Shown piece by piece: positions 34,782 through 40,776 of a stretch of 50,416 bases of DNA. The position numbers and the translations under genes were made by a program. Positions within the stretch are counted from its first letter, which is position 1. Every line of letters starts with the position of its first letter. This stretch comes from Anaerolinea sp. (GTDB lineage Bacteria > Chloroflexota > Anaerolineae > Anaerolineales > Villigracilaceae), in the NCBI GenBank assembly GCA_020719725.1, contig DYPU01000009.1:1-50416 (forward strand). The letters are read 5' to 3'. Below the pieces are notes generated by a model, which worked only from the letters and a program-made list of their open reading frames with translations, was not told where the DNA came from and made no database searches.

Positions 34782-34810
34782 TTGACTTGAATTTTTTACC
34801 AAGTTAGAAT
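34782..34810 (+). promoter_or_regulatory. Promoter of the winged-helix/membrane gene pair
   Basis: TTGACT (34782-34787), 17-nt spacer, TAGAAT (34805-34810). The start site would be near 34817, leaving about 11 nt before ATG 34828, with AGGTGA as ribosome site. Confidence 0.7.
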
Positions 34811-34827
34811 GAGGATATGAGGTGACT

Positions 34828-35157
34828 ATGGAACAAAAATATGTACCAGATGATGATTTTGGCTCGTTTCTCTCCAGTGTTCAACGCGCAGTCAACCAAT
34901 CCAAAAGCCATGAGGCTTCGATGCGCATTATGCACACGCTTTCACAGAACAAAGAAGAGCGCGTGGCCGAAATGATGACACAGGTAAAGGTTTCATGGGC
35001 CGATTTTAATGATGGCCTGAAATATTTGGAAGAAACTGGCCTGGTGGAAATGCAAGATGATGACGAAGGCGGCTTGTTACGTCTGACTGACGAGGGCCTG
35101 CGTTGGACTCAAACCATGAAAATGGACAGCAATGACGACGATGAAGGGGAGCACTAA
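34828..35157 (+). CDS. Small winged-helix-like protein
   Basis: A 109-residue protein. The centre (about residues 30-95) looks like a winged helix: RIMHTLSQNKEERVAEMMTQ, then VSWADFNDGLKYLEETGLVE, then a wing-like LLRLTDEGLRWTQTM. This layout resembles PadR/ArsR-type domains, but no named family is certain, and the acidic tail SNDDDEGEH is unusual for a DNA binder. It may bind protein instead. ATG 34828 with AGGTGA is preferred over GTG 34822. The next gene starts immediately after its stop (TAA then ATG), so they are co-translated. Confidence 0.65.
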   Translation: MEQKYVPDDDFGSFLSSVQRAVNQSKSHEASMRIMHTLSQNKEERVAEMMTQVKVSWADFNDGLKYLEETGLVEMQDDDEGGLLRLTDEGLRWTQTMKMDSNDDDEGEH

Positions 35158-35847
35158 ATGTGGCTGGAATGGGTTATAACCGGGCTTTTTGGGGCGCTGA
35201 TTGGCGCCGGAGAAATTGTTTCGCAGTTCCGAGATGAGCCAGATGATGCTTTGCGGACGCTGCCGGCCTTGGGCTATTTGGTTTTTAACGCGATTGCTTC
35301 ACTCTTTGCGCTGGCAATTATTCGTATTTTTGGCTGGACGATGGGCGTTCAGGATGAAATTTTGAGTGGCTGGGCGCAGGTGGTGGCGGCTGGATTTGGC
35401 GCGATGGCGTTGCTACGCGCTTCGATTTTCAATGTGCGCGATGGCGATAAAGTCATTGCCATTGGCCCCAGCCGTTTTTTGGAGATTGTGTTGGCCTCGG
35501 TTAAAGATGCGGTAGACCGCAAGCGCGCCGAACAACGCGGCGTGGTCGTTAGCCAAATTATGAAAGATGTCAATTTTAATAAAGCCTGGCAAGCGCTCCC
35601 TGCCTATTGTTTTGGATTGCTGCAAAGCCTGCCTCAAGAAGAACAGGATAAATTTGGCAAAAAAATTGCTTTATTGGTGAACGCCACCATGAGCGAACGC
35701 GTCAAGTCGCTTTTGCTGGGGCTGACATTGATGAATCTGGTTGGAGAAAAGGTGCTTTCGACGGCTGTCACCAACCTGGGAGATGATATTCTCATGAAGC
35801 CGTTGCCCGTGCCAACAGCGAGCGATGTCTCGAACCCGGTTGGCTGA
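35158..35847 (+). CDS. Protein of unknown function with N-terminal membrane helices
   Basis: A 229-residue protein. Three hydrophobic segments occupy about residues 1-95 (WLEWVITGLFGALIGAGEIV, YLVFNAIASLFALAIIRIF and VVAAGFGAMALLRASIFNV). A soluble helical domain of about 120 residues follows (KVIAIGPSRFLEIVLASVKD, EEQDKFGKKIALL). I recognise no family. It begins directly after the stop of the winged-helix-like gene with GGGGAG as ribosome site, so the two products probably work together, for example as a membrane-linked sensor and regulator pair; that is a guess from arrangement alone. A terminator follows at 35869-35908. Confidence 0.65.
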   Translation: MWLEWVITGLFGALIGAGEIVSQFRDEPDDALRTLPALGYLVFNAIASLFALAIIRIFGWTMGVQDEILSGWAQVVAAGFGAMALLRASIFNVRDGDKVIAIGPSRFLEIVLASVKDAVDRKRAEQRGVVVSQIMKDVNFNKAWQALPAYCFGLLQSLPQEEQDKFGKKIALLVNATMSERVKSLLLGLTLMNLVGEKVLSTAVTNLGDDILMKPLPVPTASDVSNPVG

Positions 35848-35868
35848 TTTGCTTACTGGCTGATGGTG

Positions 35869-35908
35869 AAGCGGGTGACGGAAGAAACTGTCACTCGCTT
35901 GTTTTTTT
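35869..35908 (+). terminator. Intrinsic terminator after the unknown gene pair
   Basis: AAGCGGGTGAC (35869-35879) pairs with GTCACTCGCTT (35890-35900), one G-U pair, then G and seven Ts. Confidence 0.8.
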
Positions 35909-35927
35909 GATGAACCGAAAATAACTA

Positions 35928-35974
35928 TTGCTTTTCCCGGCCTGGCTGGAAAAGCAAACTGCATCGGGTACAAT
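35928..35974 (+). promoter_or_regulatory. lipA promoter region with inverted repeat
   Basis: A perfect 10-bp inverted repeat TTGCTTTTCC (35928-35937) / GGAAAAGCAA (35948-35957) overlaps the position where the -35 box should be, upstream of -10 TACAAT (35969-35974). No U-tract follows, so an operator is more likely than a terminator. Confidence 0.5.
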
Positions 35975-36008
35975 TAGCCGATCTTTACAGGTGAACCAAG
36001 GAGGTCTT

Positions 36009-36965
36009 ATGCCAGCCAACCCAACCAGAGATCGGGTTAACCCCGAAGCAGTCAATACCACCCCTTTGCGCCGCCCAGAGTGGATTAAAGTGCGTGCGCC
36101 TTCTGGCGAAACGTATGAGCGTTTGCATACGCTCATGCGCGCCAAATCTTTGCACACTGTTTGTGAAGAAGCCATGTGCCCCAATCTGGGAGAGTGTTGG
36201 GGTAGCGGAACCGCTACTTTTTTGATGTTGGGGGATGTCTGCACGCGCTCATGTGTTTTTTGCGACATCAAGCATGGTCGCCCCAAGCTGATGGATTGGG
36301 CCGAGCCAGAACGAGTGGCCCAAGCTGTCAAAGCGATGAATCTCAAGCACGCGGTCATTACTTCGGTTAACCGGGATGAGCGCAAAGACGGCGGCGCGCC
36401 GATTTTCGCCATGGTCATTCGGCGCATTCGTGAGTTGCAACCCGGCTGTTCCATCGAAGTGCTGATTCCTGATTTTAAAGGCCTGTTGGAAGCGCTCAAA
36501 ATTGTGATGGAAGCTCGCCCAGAGATTTTAAATCATAACGTGGAAACTGTTCCGCGCCTTTTTAAACAAATTCAGCCGCAGGACAGCTATGACTGGGCGG
36601 CTGCCACGCTGACAAATGCAAAAAAACTTGACCCGGAAGTGCTCACCAAGAGTGGAATGATGGTTGGCCTGGGCGAGACGCTGGATGAAGTTAAAGCGGT
36701 GATGCGCGATCAACGTGATTGGGGTGTGGATATATTGACCATCGGCCAATATCTGCAACCGAGTAAAAAACACTATCCCATTTCGCGCTATTACACGGTG
36801 GAAGAATTTACCGAACTGCGCGAATATGGCTATAGTATTGGCTTCAAGTGGGTCGAGGCAAATCCATTGGTGCGTTCTTCGTACCATGCGTACGACCAGG
36901 TGCGCGCTCTGAGTATTGTTCATCGTAAATTATATGGAAATCAGGTTATGCAGGGCCCGAAGTAA
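36009..36965 (+). CDS. lipA: Lipoyl synthase (radical SAM)
   Basis: A 318-residue enzyme that inserts two sulfurs into protein-bound octanoyl groups to make the lipoyl cofactor of 2-oxoacid dehydrogenases and the glycine cleavage system. The auxiliary cluster cysteines are in [12 protein letters not shown] (about residues 56-67) and the radical-SAM triad is CTRSCVFC (near 82-89). [17 protein letters not shown] and the C-terminal RSSYHAYDQ, supplying the serine ligand, are also present. The family usually has TSVDRDDLPDGGA, so this is a modest variant. AAGGAGG precedes ATG 36009. No lipB or lplA is adjacent. It stands alone between two terminators. Confidence 0.95.
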   Translation: MPANPTRDRVNPEAVNTTPLRRPEWIKVRAPSGETYERLHTLMRAKSLHTVCEEAMCPNLGECWGSGTATFLMLGDVCTRSCVFCDIKHGRPKLMDWAEPERVAQAVKAMNLKHAVITSVNRDERKDGGAPIFAMVIRRIRELQPGCSIEVLIPDFKGLLEALKIVMEARPEILNHNVETVPRLFKQIQPQDSYDWAAATLTNAKKLDPEVLTKSGMMVGLGETLDEVKAVMRDQRDWGVDILTIGQYLQPSKKHYPISRYYTVEEFTELREYGYSIGFKWVEANPLVRSSYHAYDQVRALSIVHRKLYGNQVMQGPK

Positions 36966-37000
36966 TTCAGTCGTTTCTCTTTTGAAAGATGTGTTTGATA

Positions 37001-37034
37001 AAAAAGCCGCTGGTTTGGGAACCAGCGGCTTTTT
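37001..37034. terminator. Bidirectional terminator between lipA and the nrtR operon
   Basis: A 15-bp perfect stem AAAAAGCCGCTGGTT (37001-37015) with AACCAGCGGCTTTTT (37020-37034), loop TGGG, with A/T tracts on both sides. It ends lipA on the plus strand and the nrtR operon on the minus strand. Confidence 0.88.
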
Positions 37035-37086
37035 TGTTTTGTGGCGCTATTGTTTTTTTAACCACAAACGGAAGAACCAGTTTTGT

Positions 37087-37659
37087 TTACCAGAGTGGCA
37101 AGCCCAACAGGCGGAGCGTCCAGTTATTAAAGATGGTGAAGAGTTGTGGGGAGGCCGAGACCGAGAAGGCGGTTACGAGCAGCCCTACAATCGCTCCTGC
37201 CAGGATATCAGAAAGATAATGGACTCCCATTGCAACACGCGCCAGCGAAACGAGTGGGGCCCAAACCCAGAGAGTGATTGCCAAAGGAAAGGGGCCTAGC
37301 AGCCCCGCCAATGCCACAATTAGAAAGGCGCGCGCAGCATGGCCGGAAGGGAAGGAGTGCGGGTCGGTGTTACGATAAATCGCGCCCCATTCGCCTTCGG
37401 GGCGGCGGCGGCGGATGATGAATTTGAGAGTCATCACCAGCGCTGCCAGGGCCGAAATCCAGAAAAGTTCGTAGGCGGCCCACTGTTTCCAAAATGGATT
37501 CCCGGCTAACCACAGTAGGAGTAGGCCCGCGCCCCAAAACCAGGAATCGCCTGAATGGGCAAAGATCATTGCCAGGGTGCGGAGTGGGCCGGGTTTTTCT
37601 GCCACGCGCAGGCGGTATGACCAATCACGATCCAGCTCAAGCAGTTTTCTCCAGTTCAC
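37087..37659 (-). CDS. PAP2-superfamily membrane phosphatase
   Basis: A 190-residue protein with about five helices and the three PAP2 motifs: KFIIRRRRPEGEW (motif 1, K-x6-RP), HSFPSGHAARAF (motif 2, PSGH) and SLARVAMGVHYLSDILAG (motif 3, SR-like with catalytic His). Such enzymes remove phosphate from phosphatidic acid, undecaprenyl diphosphate or related lipids at the membrane. I chose GTG 37659, which overlaps the upstream stop as GTGA; the much longer open frame begins inside the upstream gene and has no domain there. It is the last gene of the nrtR operon, so its substrate may be the lipid-linked product of that pathway. Confidence 0.88.
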   Translation of the reverse strand: MNWRKLLELDRDWSYRLRVAEKPGPLRTLAMIFAHSGDSWFWGAGLLLLWLAGNPFWKQWAAYELFWISALAALVMTLKFIIRRRRPEGEWGAIYRNTDPHSFPSGHAARAFLIVALAGLLGPFPLAITLWVWAPLVSLARVAMGVHYLSDILAGAIVGLLVTAFSVSASPQLFTIFNNWTLRLLGLPLW

Positions 37660-38441
37660 AGGGTCGTGTCCCTTTTTTCGGCAGAAAGATCGGCGCGCAT
37701 CATTCCCAATTGGTGGGGTTTGTCTACATCCATGCCTGCTTCGGCGTGCGGCCAGATGATGGCTCGTCCGCGCACACCAATGCGGGCCATGACGCGTTGG
37801 ACGATGTCTTCGATGGCGAGTTGGCGAAAAAGCAATAAGAGCAGAGTATCTAGCCCGATGACCCCGGCTTGTTTGAGCGGGTTTTTGCGGTTGCCGATGA
37901 GTTCTTCCCAGGTATCGAGATGTTCGCTTGCCATGCGAACGTGGACAACATTGATGTCTGCGCCGCATACGTCGAGGCCTTTGAGATGGGTCCAGGTGCG
38001 TTTGGAATTTGGGTAGCGTTTTTCCATGATCGGGCGCGGTACAACGCCATAGTAGATGTCATCCTGCGTTTCCAGGCAGGTTTTCGCCAGCCAATCGACC
38101 ATTTCGGGTTTGATGCCGGGGATGTCGGAAGACACAATTAAGACATATTCGTTTTTAGGGTCAAGTTCTTGTGATTTCTTGATTCCGGCCACGATATTTG
38201 CTAACATGCGGCCCTGATTGGGGATAAAGTGATATGGTTTTTTGCAAGTGACGCCACTTTGAGCAGTGAGACCCATGATGATGACATTGTCTACGGCTTT
38301 GGATTCGCTCAGGGCGTCTAGCACCCATTGAATCATCGGTTTTCCGGCGATTTCAAGCAGGGCTTTTGAACTGCCGCGAGTATGGGAGTACAGTGGGTCT
38401 TCGGGGAGCGGTATTCCGCCAGCGGTTACGATAGCATCCAT
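37656..38441 (-). CDS. Nucleotidyltransferase (MobA/GT-A-like NTP transferase)
   Basis: A 261-residue protein with the nucleotidyltransferase Rossmann-like fold. It starts MDAIVTAGG and has the NTP-loop lysine in SSKALLEIAGKPMIQWVLDA. The metal Asp appears in VLIVSSDIPGIKPEMVDWL. A C-terminal part (about residues 165-261) with LDTLLLLLFRQLAIEDIVQR is not typical of MobA or IspD, so the acceptor is unclear. It overlaps the PAP2 gene by 4 nt and follows the 302-residue unknown gene by 20 nt, with an AAAGGAG site. A nucleotidyltransferase beside a lipid phosphatase suggests an activated lipid head group or sugar nucleotide, which is inference. Confidence 0.82.
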   Translation of the reverse strand: MDAIVTAGGIPLPEDPLYSHTRGSSKALLEIAGKPMIQWVLDALSESKAVDNVIIMGLTAQSGVTCKKPYHFIPNQGRMLANIVAGIKKSQELDPKNEYVLIVSSDIPGIKPEMVDWLAKTCLETQDDIYYGVVPRPIMEKRYPNSKRTWTHLKGLDVCGADINVVHVRMASEHLDTWEELIGNRKNPLKQAGVIGLDTLLLLLFRQLAIEDIVQRVMARIGVRGRAIIWPHAEAGMDVDKPHQLGMMRADLSAEKRDTTL

Positions 38442-38461
38442 GAGTCAACTCCTTTTGCGGA

Positions 38462-39370
38462 TCAGGGATTGAGTTCCTGCAATTGCGGTTTAAAGTCCAG
38501 TTTGGTCAGCAGCTCGGCATATTCGTCATGGGTTAGAGGCCGGGTTTTGCCAGAAATGGCAATTAGGGCGGCTTCCATCATGTTTGTGCCGAAAGAGCGG
38601 CCTTGAAGCACTGGGGTGCCGGTGGCAAGGTATTTAATGCCCGCCTGACGAAAAAATTCGACATCTTCGGGGGTGGTGGTGTTCGTAAAAATGACCTTGC
38701 CGGGGAGTTCGTTGGGCATGTGACGTTTGATATAGTGGCAATCTCCGGCGATGACGGTGGCCCAGCGGAACCAGTTTTCGCCTTTGGGGTCTCGTTTTTC
38801 TTGTTTTTCGCCCAGCGGGTAAATCCACTCATAGGGCAGGCGTCCTGCAATGGGCATAAGCAAGGCCGCAATCGTTTTTAGTTGTTTGGGGGTATGCAAA
38901 GCCAGTGGAATTCCCAGACCGAAGAGCAAGTCGCCGTAGGTCATTTCGTATTTAGCGTTGTAAAAGCAGGTGCTTAGGCCCCAGCGGTCAACTCCCACCG
39001 GGATGAGGGTTTTACGGCCCATTTTGTTGATGTAGTCGCCAATTTCTTGGTCTAAAAAGCGGGCAGCCTGGGCTTCCAGAGTGTTTTTTAGGCCGGTTCC
39101 GTCTACGACCGGGGTCTTTTTGACGTATTTGACCATTGGTTGAACCGAGTAGAAGGGATACCATTTGCCGTCTACCAGTGCGCCCAAGTCTCCACCGCCT
39201 ACGCCGAAGGCATCTACAGTGCCGTCCAACTCTTTATATTTCAATGCGGCGGCCTCCATGTCGCCATCAGTGCCGATGCGTTCTATGGAGATTTCTTCGC
39301 CAAGTAGTGTGACTGTGACGGCTTTATTGCGTTTGGATGAACCGATGCTAATACTGACTGCTCGTTTCAT
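38462..39370 (-). CDS. Conserved protein of uncertain function (homologues sometimes labelled quinate 5-dehydrogenase)
   Basis: A 302-residue soluble protein. It begins KRAVSISIGSSKRNKAVTVT and contains IGTDGDMEAAALKYKELDG, DAFGVGGGDLGALVDG, VVDGTGLKNTLEAQA and WATVIAGDCHYIKRHMP. The C-terminal part has IFTNTTTPEDVEFFRQAGI and LQGRSFGTNMMEAALIA. From memory, close relatives in Firmicutes and Chloroflexi carry the name quinate 5-dehydrogenase, but I see no standard shikimate-dehydrogenase motif, so that label should not be relied on. It lies second in the nrtR operon, 33 nt after the regulator, with GGAGGAAACC before ATG 39370, and is followed by the nucleotidyltransferase and PAP2 genes. Confidence 0.75.
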   Translation of the reverse strand: MKRAVSISIGSSKRNKAVTVTLLGEEISIERIGTDGDMEAAALKYKELDGTVDAFGVGGGDLGALVDGKWYPFYSVQPMVKYVKKTPVVDGTGLKNTLEAQAARFLDQEIGDYINKMGRKTLIPVGVDRWGLSTCFYNAKYEMTYGDLLFGLGIPLALHTPKQLKTIAALLMPIAGRLPYEWIYPLGEKQEKRDPKGENWFRWATVIAGDCHYIKRHMPNELPGKVIFTNTTTPEDVEFFRQAGIKYLATGTPVLQGRSFGTNMMEAALIAISGKTRPLTHDEYAELLTKLDFKPQLQELNP

Positions 39371-39403
39371 GGTTTCCTCCTGGTGGGTTTATGTGTGCAA
39401 GGA

Positions 39404-40042
39404 TTAAGGGAAAAGCCGGCGGGCTTTTACTTCGGCTACTGCATCGGGGCGGTAACGGTAAAGTTGGGCGGGCCTGCCATCGCCGTTGCGTCTGCGTGGG
39501 GTGGTCTCGATGATCCCGGCTTCCAGAATGCGGCGGCGAAAGTTGCGTTTGTCTAGTTTCTCGCCCAAGATGATTTCGTAGGTGTGTTGAATTTCACTCA
39601 GGGTAAATTCTTCGGGCAGTAGTTCAAACCCAACGGCGCTATATTCCAACTTGTAGCGTAAGCGGCGCAGGGCATAGGCAATCATTTCAGCGTGGTCGTA
39701 GGCCAGGGCGGGGAGTTCGTCCAGCCGCTGCCAAACGGTTCCCGTTGGAATTTTCCCCGGAGCATCGAGCGGAATTAATGCAAAATAAACGACACTGACG
39801 GTGCGTTGGGCCGGGATTCGGCCTGGTTCGCCATAAGTGTAGAGTTGCTCCAGGTAGATTTCATTTGACTGGGGGGAATGTAAGACTGCTCCACGGGCGG
39901 CATCTTCCAGTGCTTCGCGCTCCCCGACAGTTTTTTCGGGCAAGCCCCAGCGTTGTTCTGCCTCCGGGCCGAGTAAGACTTGGAGCGCATCTTCGCTTAA
40001 GCGGAAGATGATGATGTTGACAGTTAGCGTAAGATTACTCAC
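39404..40042 (-). CDS. nrtR: NrtR-like regulator: degenerate Nudix domain plus winged helix
   Basis: A 212-residue protein. The N-terminal Nudix-like fold (about residues 5-130) has a degenerate Nudix box (WGLPEKTVGEREALEDAARG) lacking the R-E-x2-E-E catalytic core, so it should bind and not hydrolyse its ligand. The C-terminal winged helix matches NrtR: LPEEFTLSEIQHTYEIILG and LDKRNFRRRILEAGII. NrtR proteins sense ADP-ribose or related nucleotides and repress NAD metabolism or pentose-use genes. Here the operon contains an unknown enzyme, a nucleotidyltransferase and a PAP2 phosphatase, which is atypical. The start is GTG 40042, 7 nt after a consensus -10 box, with no Shine-Dalgarno sequence. 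Confidence 0.88.
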   Translation of the reverse strand: MSNLTLTVNIIIFRLSEDALQVLLGPEAEQRWGLPEKTVGEREALEDAARGAVLHSPQSNEIYLEQLYTYGEPGRIPAQRTVSVVYFALIPLDAPGKIPTGTVWQRLDELPALAYDHAEMIAYALRRLRYKLEYSAVGFELLPEEFTLSEIQHTYEIILGEKLDKRNFRRRILEAGIIETTPRRRNGDGRPAQLYRYRPDAVAEVKARRLFP

Positions 40043-40049
40043 AAATTTT

Positions 40050-40055
40050 ATTATA
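40050..40055 (-). promoter_or_regulatory. -10 box of the nrtR operon (leaderless type)
   Basis: TATAAT (40055-40050) lies 7 nt before the GTG start of nrtR. The -35 (TCAACA, 16-nt spacing) is weak, and no clear palindromic NrtR site is visible. Confidence 0.55.
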
Positions 40056-40092
40056 CTCGTTCTGTTTGGGCTGTTGATGGTTGTTTTTATAG

Positions 40093-40128
40093 CAAGAGAC
40101 CGCCGTCAGGCGGTCTCTTGGCGTTTTT
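40093..40128 (+). terminator. Intrinsic terminator oriented on the plus strand
   Basis: CAAGAGACCGCC (40093-40104) and GGCGGTCTCTTG (40109-40120) form a perfect 12-bp stem with a GTCA loop, then GCG and eight Ts on the plus strand. Flanking genes are both on the minus strand, where the hairpin is followed by CTATAAAAAC. Confidence 0.75.
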
Positions 40129-40136
40129 TTTAGGGG

Positions 40137-40400
40137 TTATATTTGTTCGAAGCGGTCTACCGGAACCACAAAAACGGTGGCGCGTTTTTCGCCTGTGGCG
40201 CTGGTGGTGGCGTGTTTGCGCATGGTTTGAATGGCTGAATCAACCTGTTCGTTTTCAACGCCAATAAAAAGGGTGGTGCTGCCTTTACGGAAAAAACCAC
40301 CCGTGGAAGCAACCCGCGTGATACGGAAATCTTCTGCGGTTAGGGCGTGGACAACGGCATCCACATCATCGTCGTGTAAGATGGCAATAATCAGTTTCAT
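40137..40400 (-). CDS. PII-like c-di-AMP receptor family protein, short-loop form
   Basis: An 87-residue protein of the DarA/PstA (CdAMP_rec) family, PII-like in fold. Diagnostic segments are MKLIIAILHDDDVDAVVHAL, ITRVASTGGFFRKGSTTLFI and the C-terminal RATVFVVPVDRFEQI. The large loop present in DarA between the conserved halves is shortened to about RKHATTSATGEK. The TGGF-R-G-TT pattern that contacts c-di-AMP is kept, so ligand binding is possible, but loop-mediated partner control would differ. It follows a second family member by 2 nt, with GAGGAG before ATG 40400. The two may form mixed trimers. Confidence 0.88.
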   Translation of the reverse strand: MKLIIAILHDDDVDAVVHALTAEDFRITRVASTGGFFRKGSTTLFIGVENEQVDSAIQTMRKHATTSATGEKRATVFVVPVDRFEQI

Positions 40401-40402
40401 GG

Positions 40403-40744
40403 CTAAAACTCCTCGAATCGTTCCACCAGGCTGGTGAAAATGGTCGCGCCGCCGACGGTGACGGGAACCGGGGTGGGCATGGGCAGGGGCGAACCTTCCA
40501 GCGGAATTGCGAGATATTCGATGCGTTGGCGGCAAGCCGATTTGAGCGCTCCGACAACTTTTTCTTCTGATCCGTTGGTCAGGCCGATCAGCAGGGTGGC
40601 GTTACGGCGTCCCAAGAAGCCGCCCGCGCTGGAAAAGTGGACGACAGGCAACCCCAGTTCTTCCACGCTGTGTTGGGCCAGGTCGGCGTCTTGTTCTTGT
40701 ACAACGGCGGTCATTAAGGCTGTGATGGATTTGAGTTTTGTCAC
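40403..40744 (-). CDS. PII-like c-di-AMP receptor family protein, full-loop form
   Basis: A 113-residue DarA/PstA-like protein. The N-terminal strand is longer than usual (TKLKSITALMTAVVQEQDAD), followed by VVHFSSAGGFLGRRNATLLI, a loop region RIEYLAIPLEGSPLPMPTP and the signature VTVGGATIFTSLVERFEEF. In DarA the glycine-rich segment is TGGFLRAGNTT; here it reads AGGFLGRRNAT, so some ligand contacts are changed. Trimers of this family bind c-di-AMP at subunit interfaces. The start is GTG 40744 with AAAGGAGA upstream. It lies 32 nt after the glycosidase gene and 2 nt before its paralogue. Confidence 0.87.
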   Translation of the reverse strand: MTKLKSITALMTAVVQEQDADLAQHSVEELGLPVVHFSSAGGFLGRRNATLLIGLTNGSEEKVVGALKSACRQRIEYLAIPLEGSPLPMPTPVPVTVGGATIFTSLVERFEEF

Positions 40745-40776
40745 AGATGTCTCCTTTCAGCAGGCCAGCCCCAGGT

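Noticed and set aside
37660-37968. A long in-frame N-terminal extension of the PAP2 phosphatase
   Set aside because: It lies entirely within the nucleotidyltransferase gene in another frame and encodes an Arg/His-rich sequence without domain character. The GTGA overlap at 37659 is the better start.
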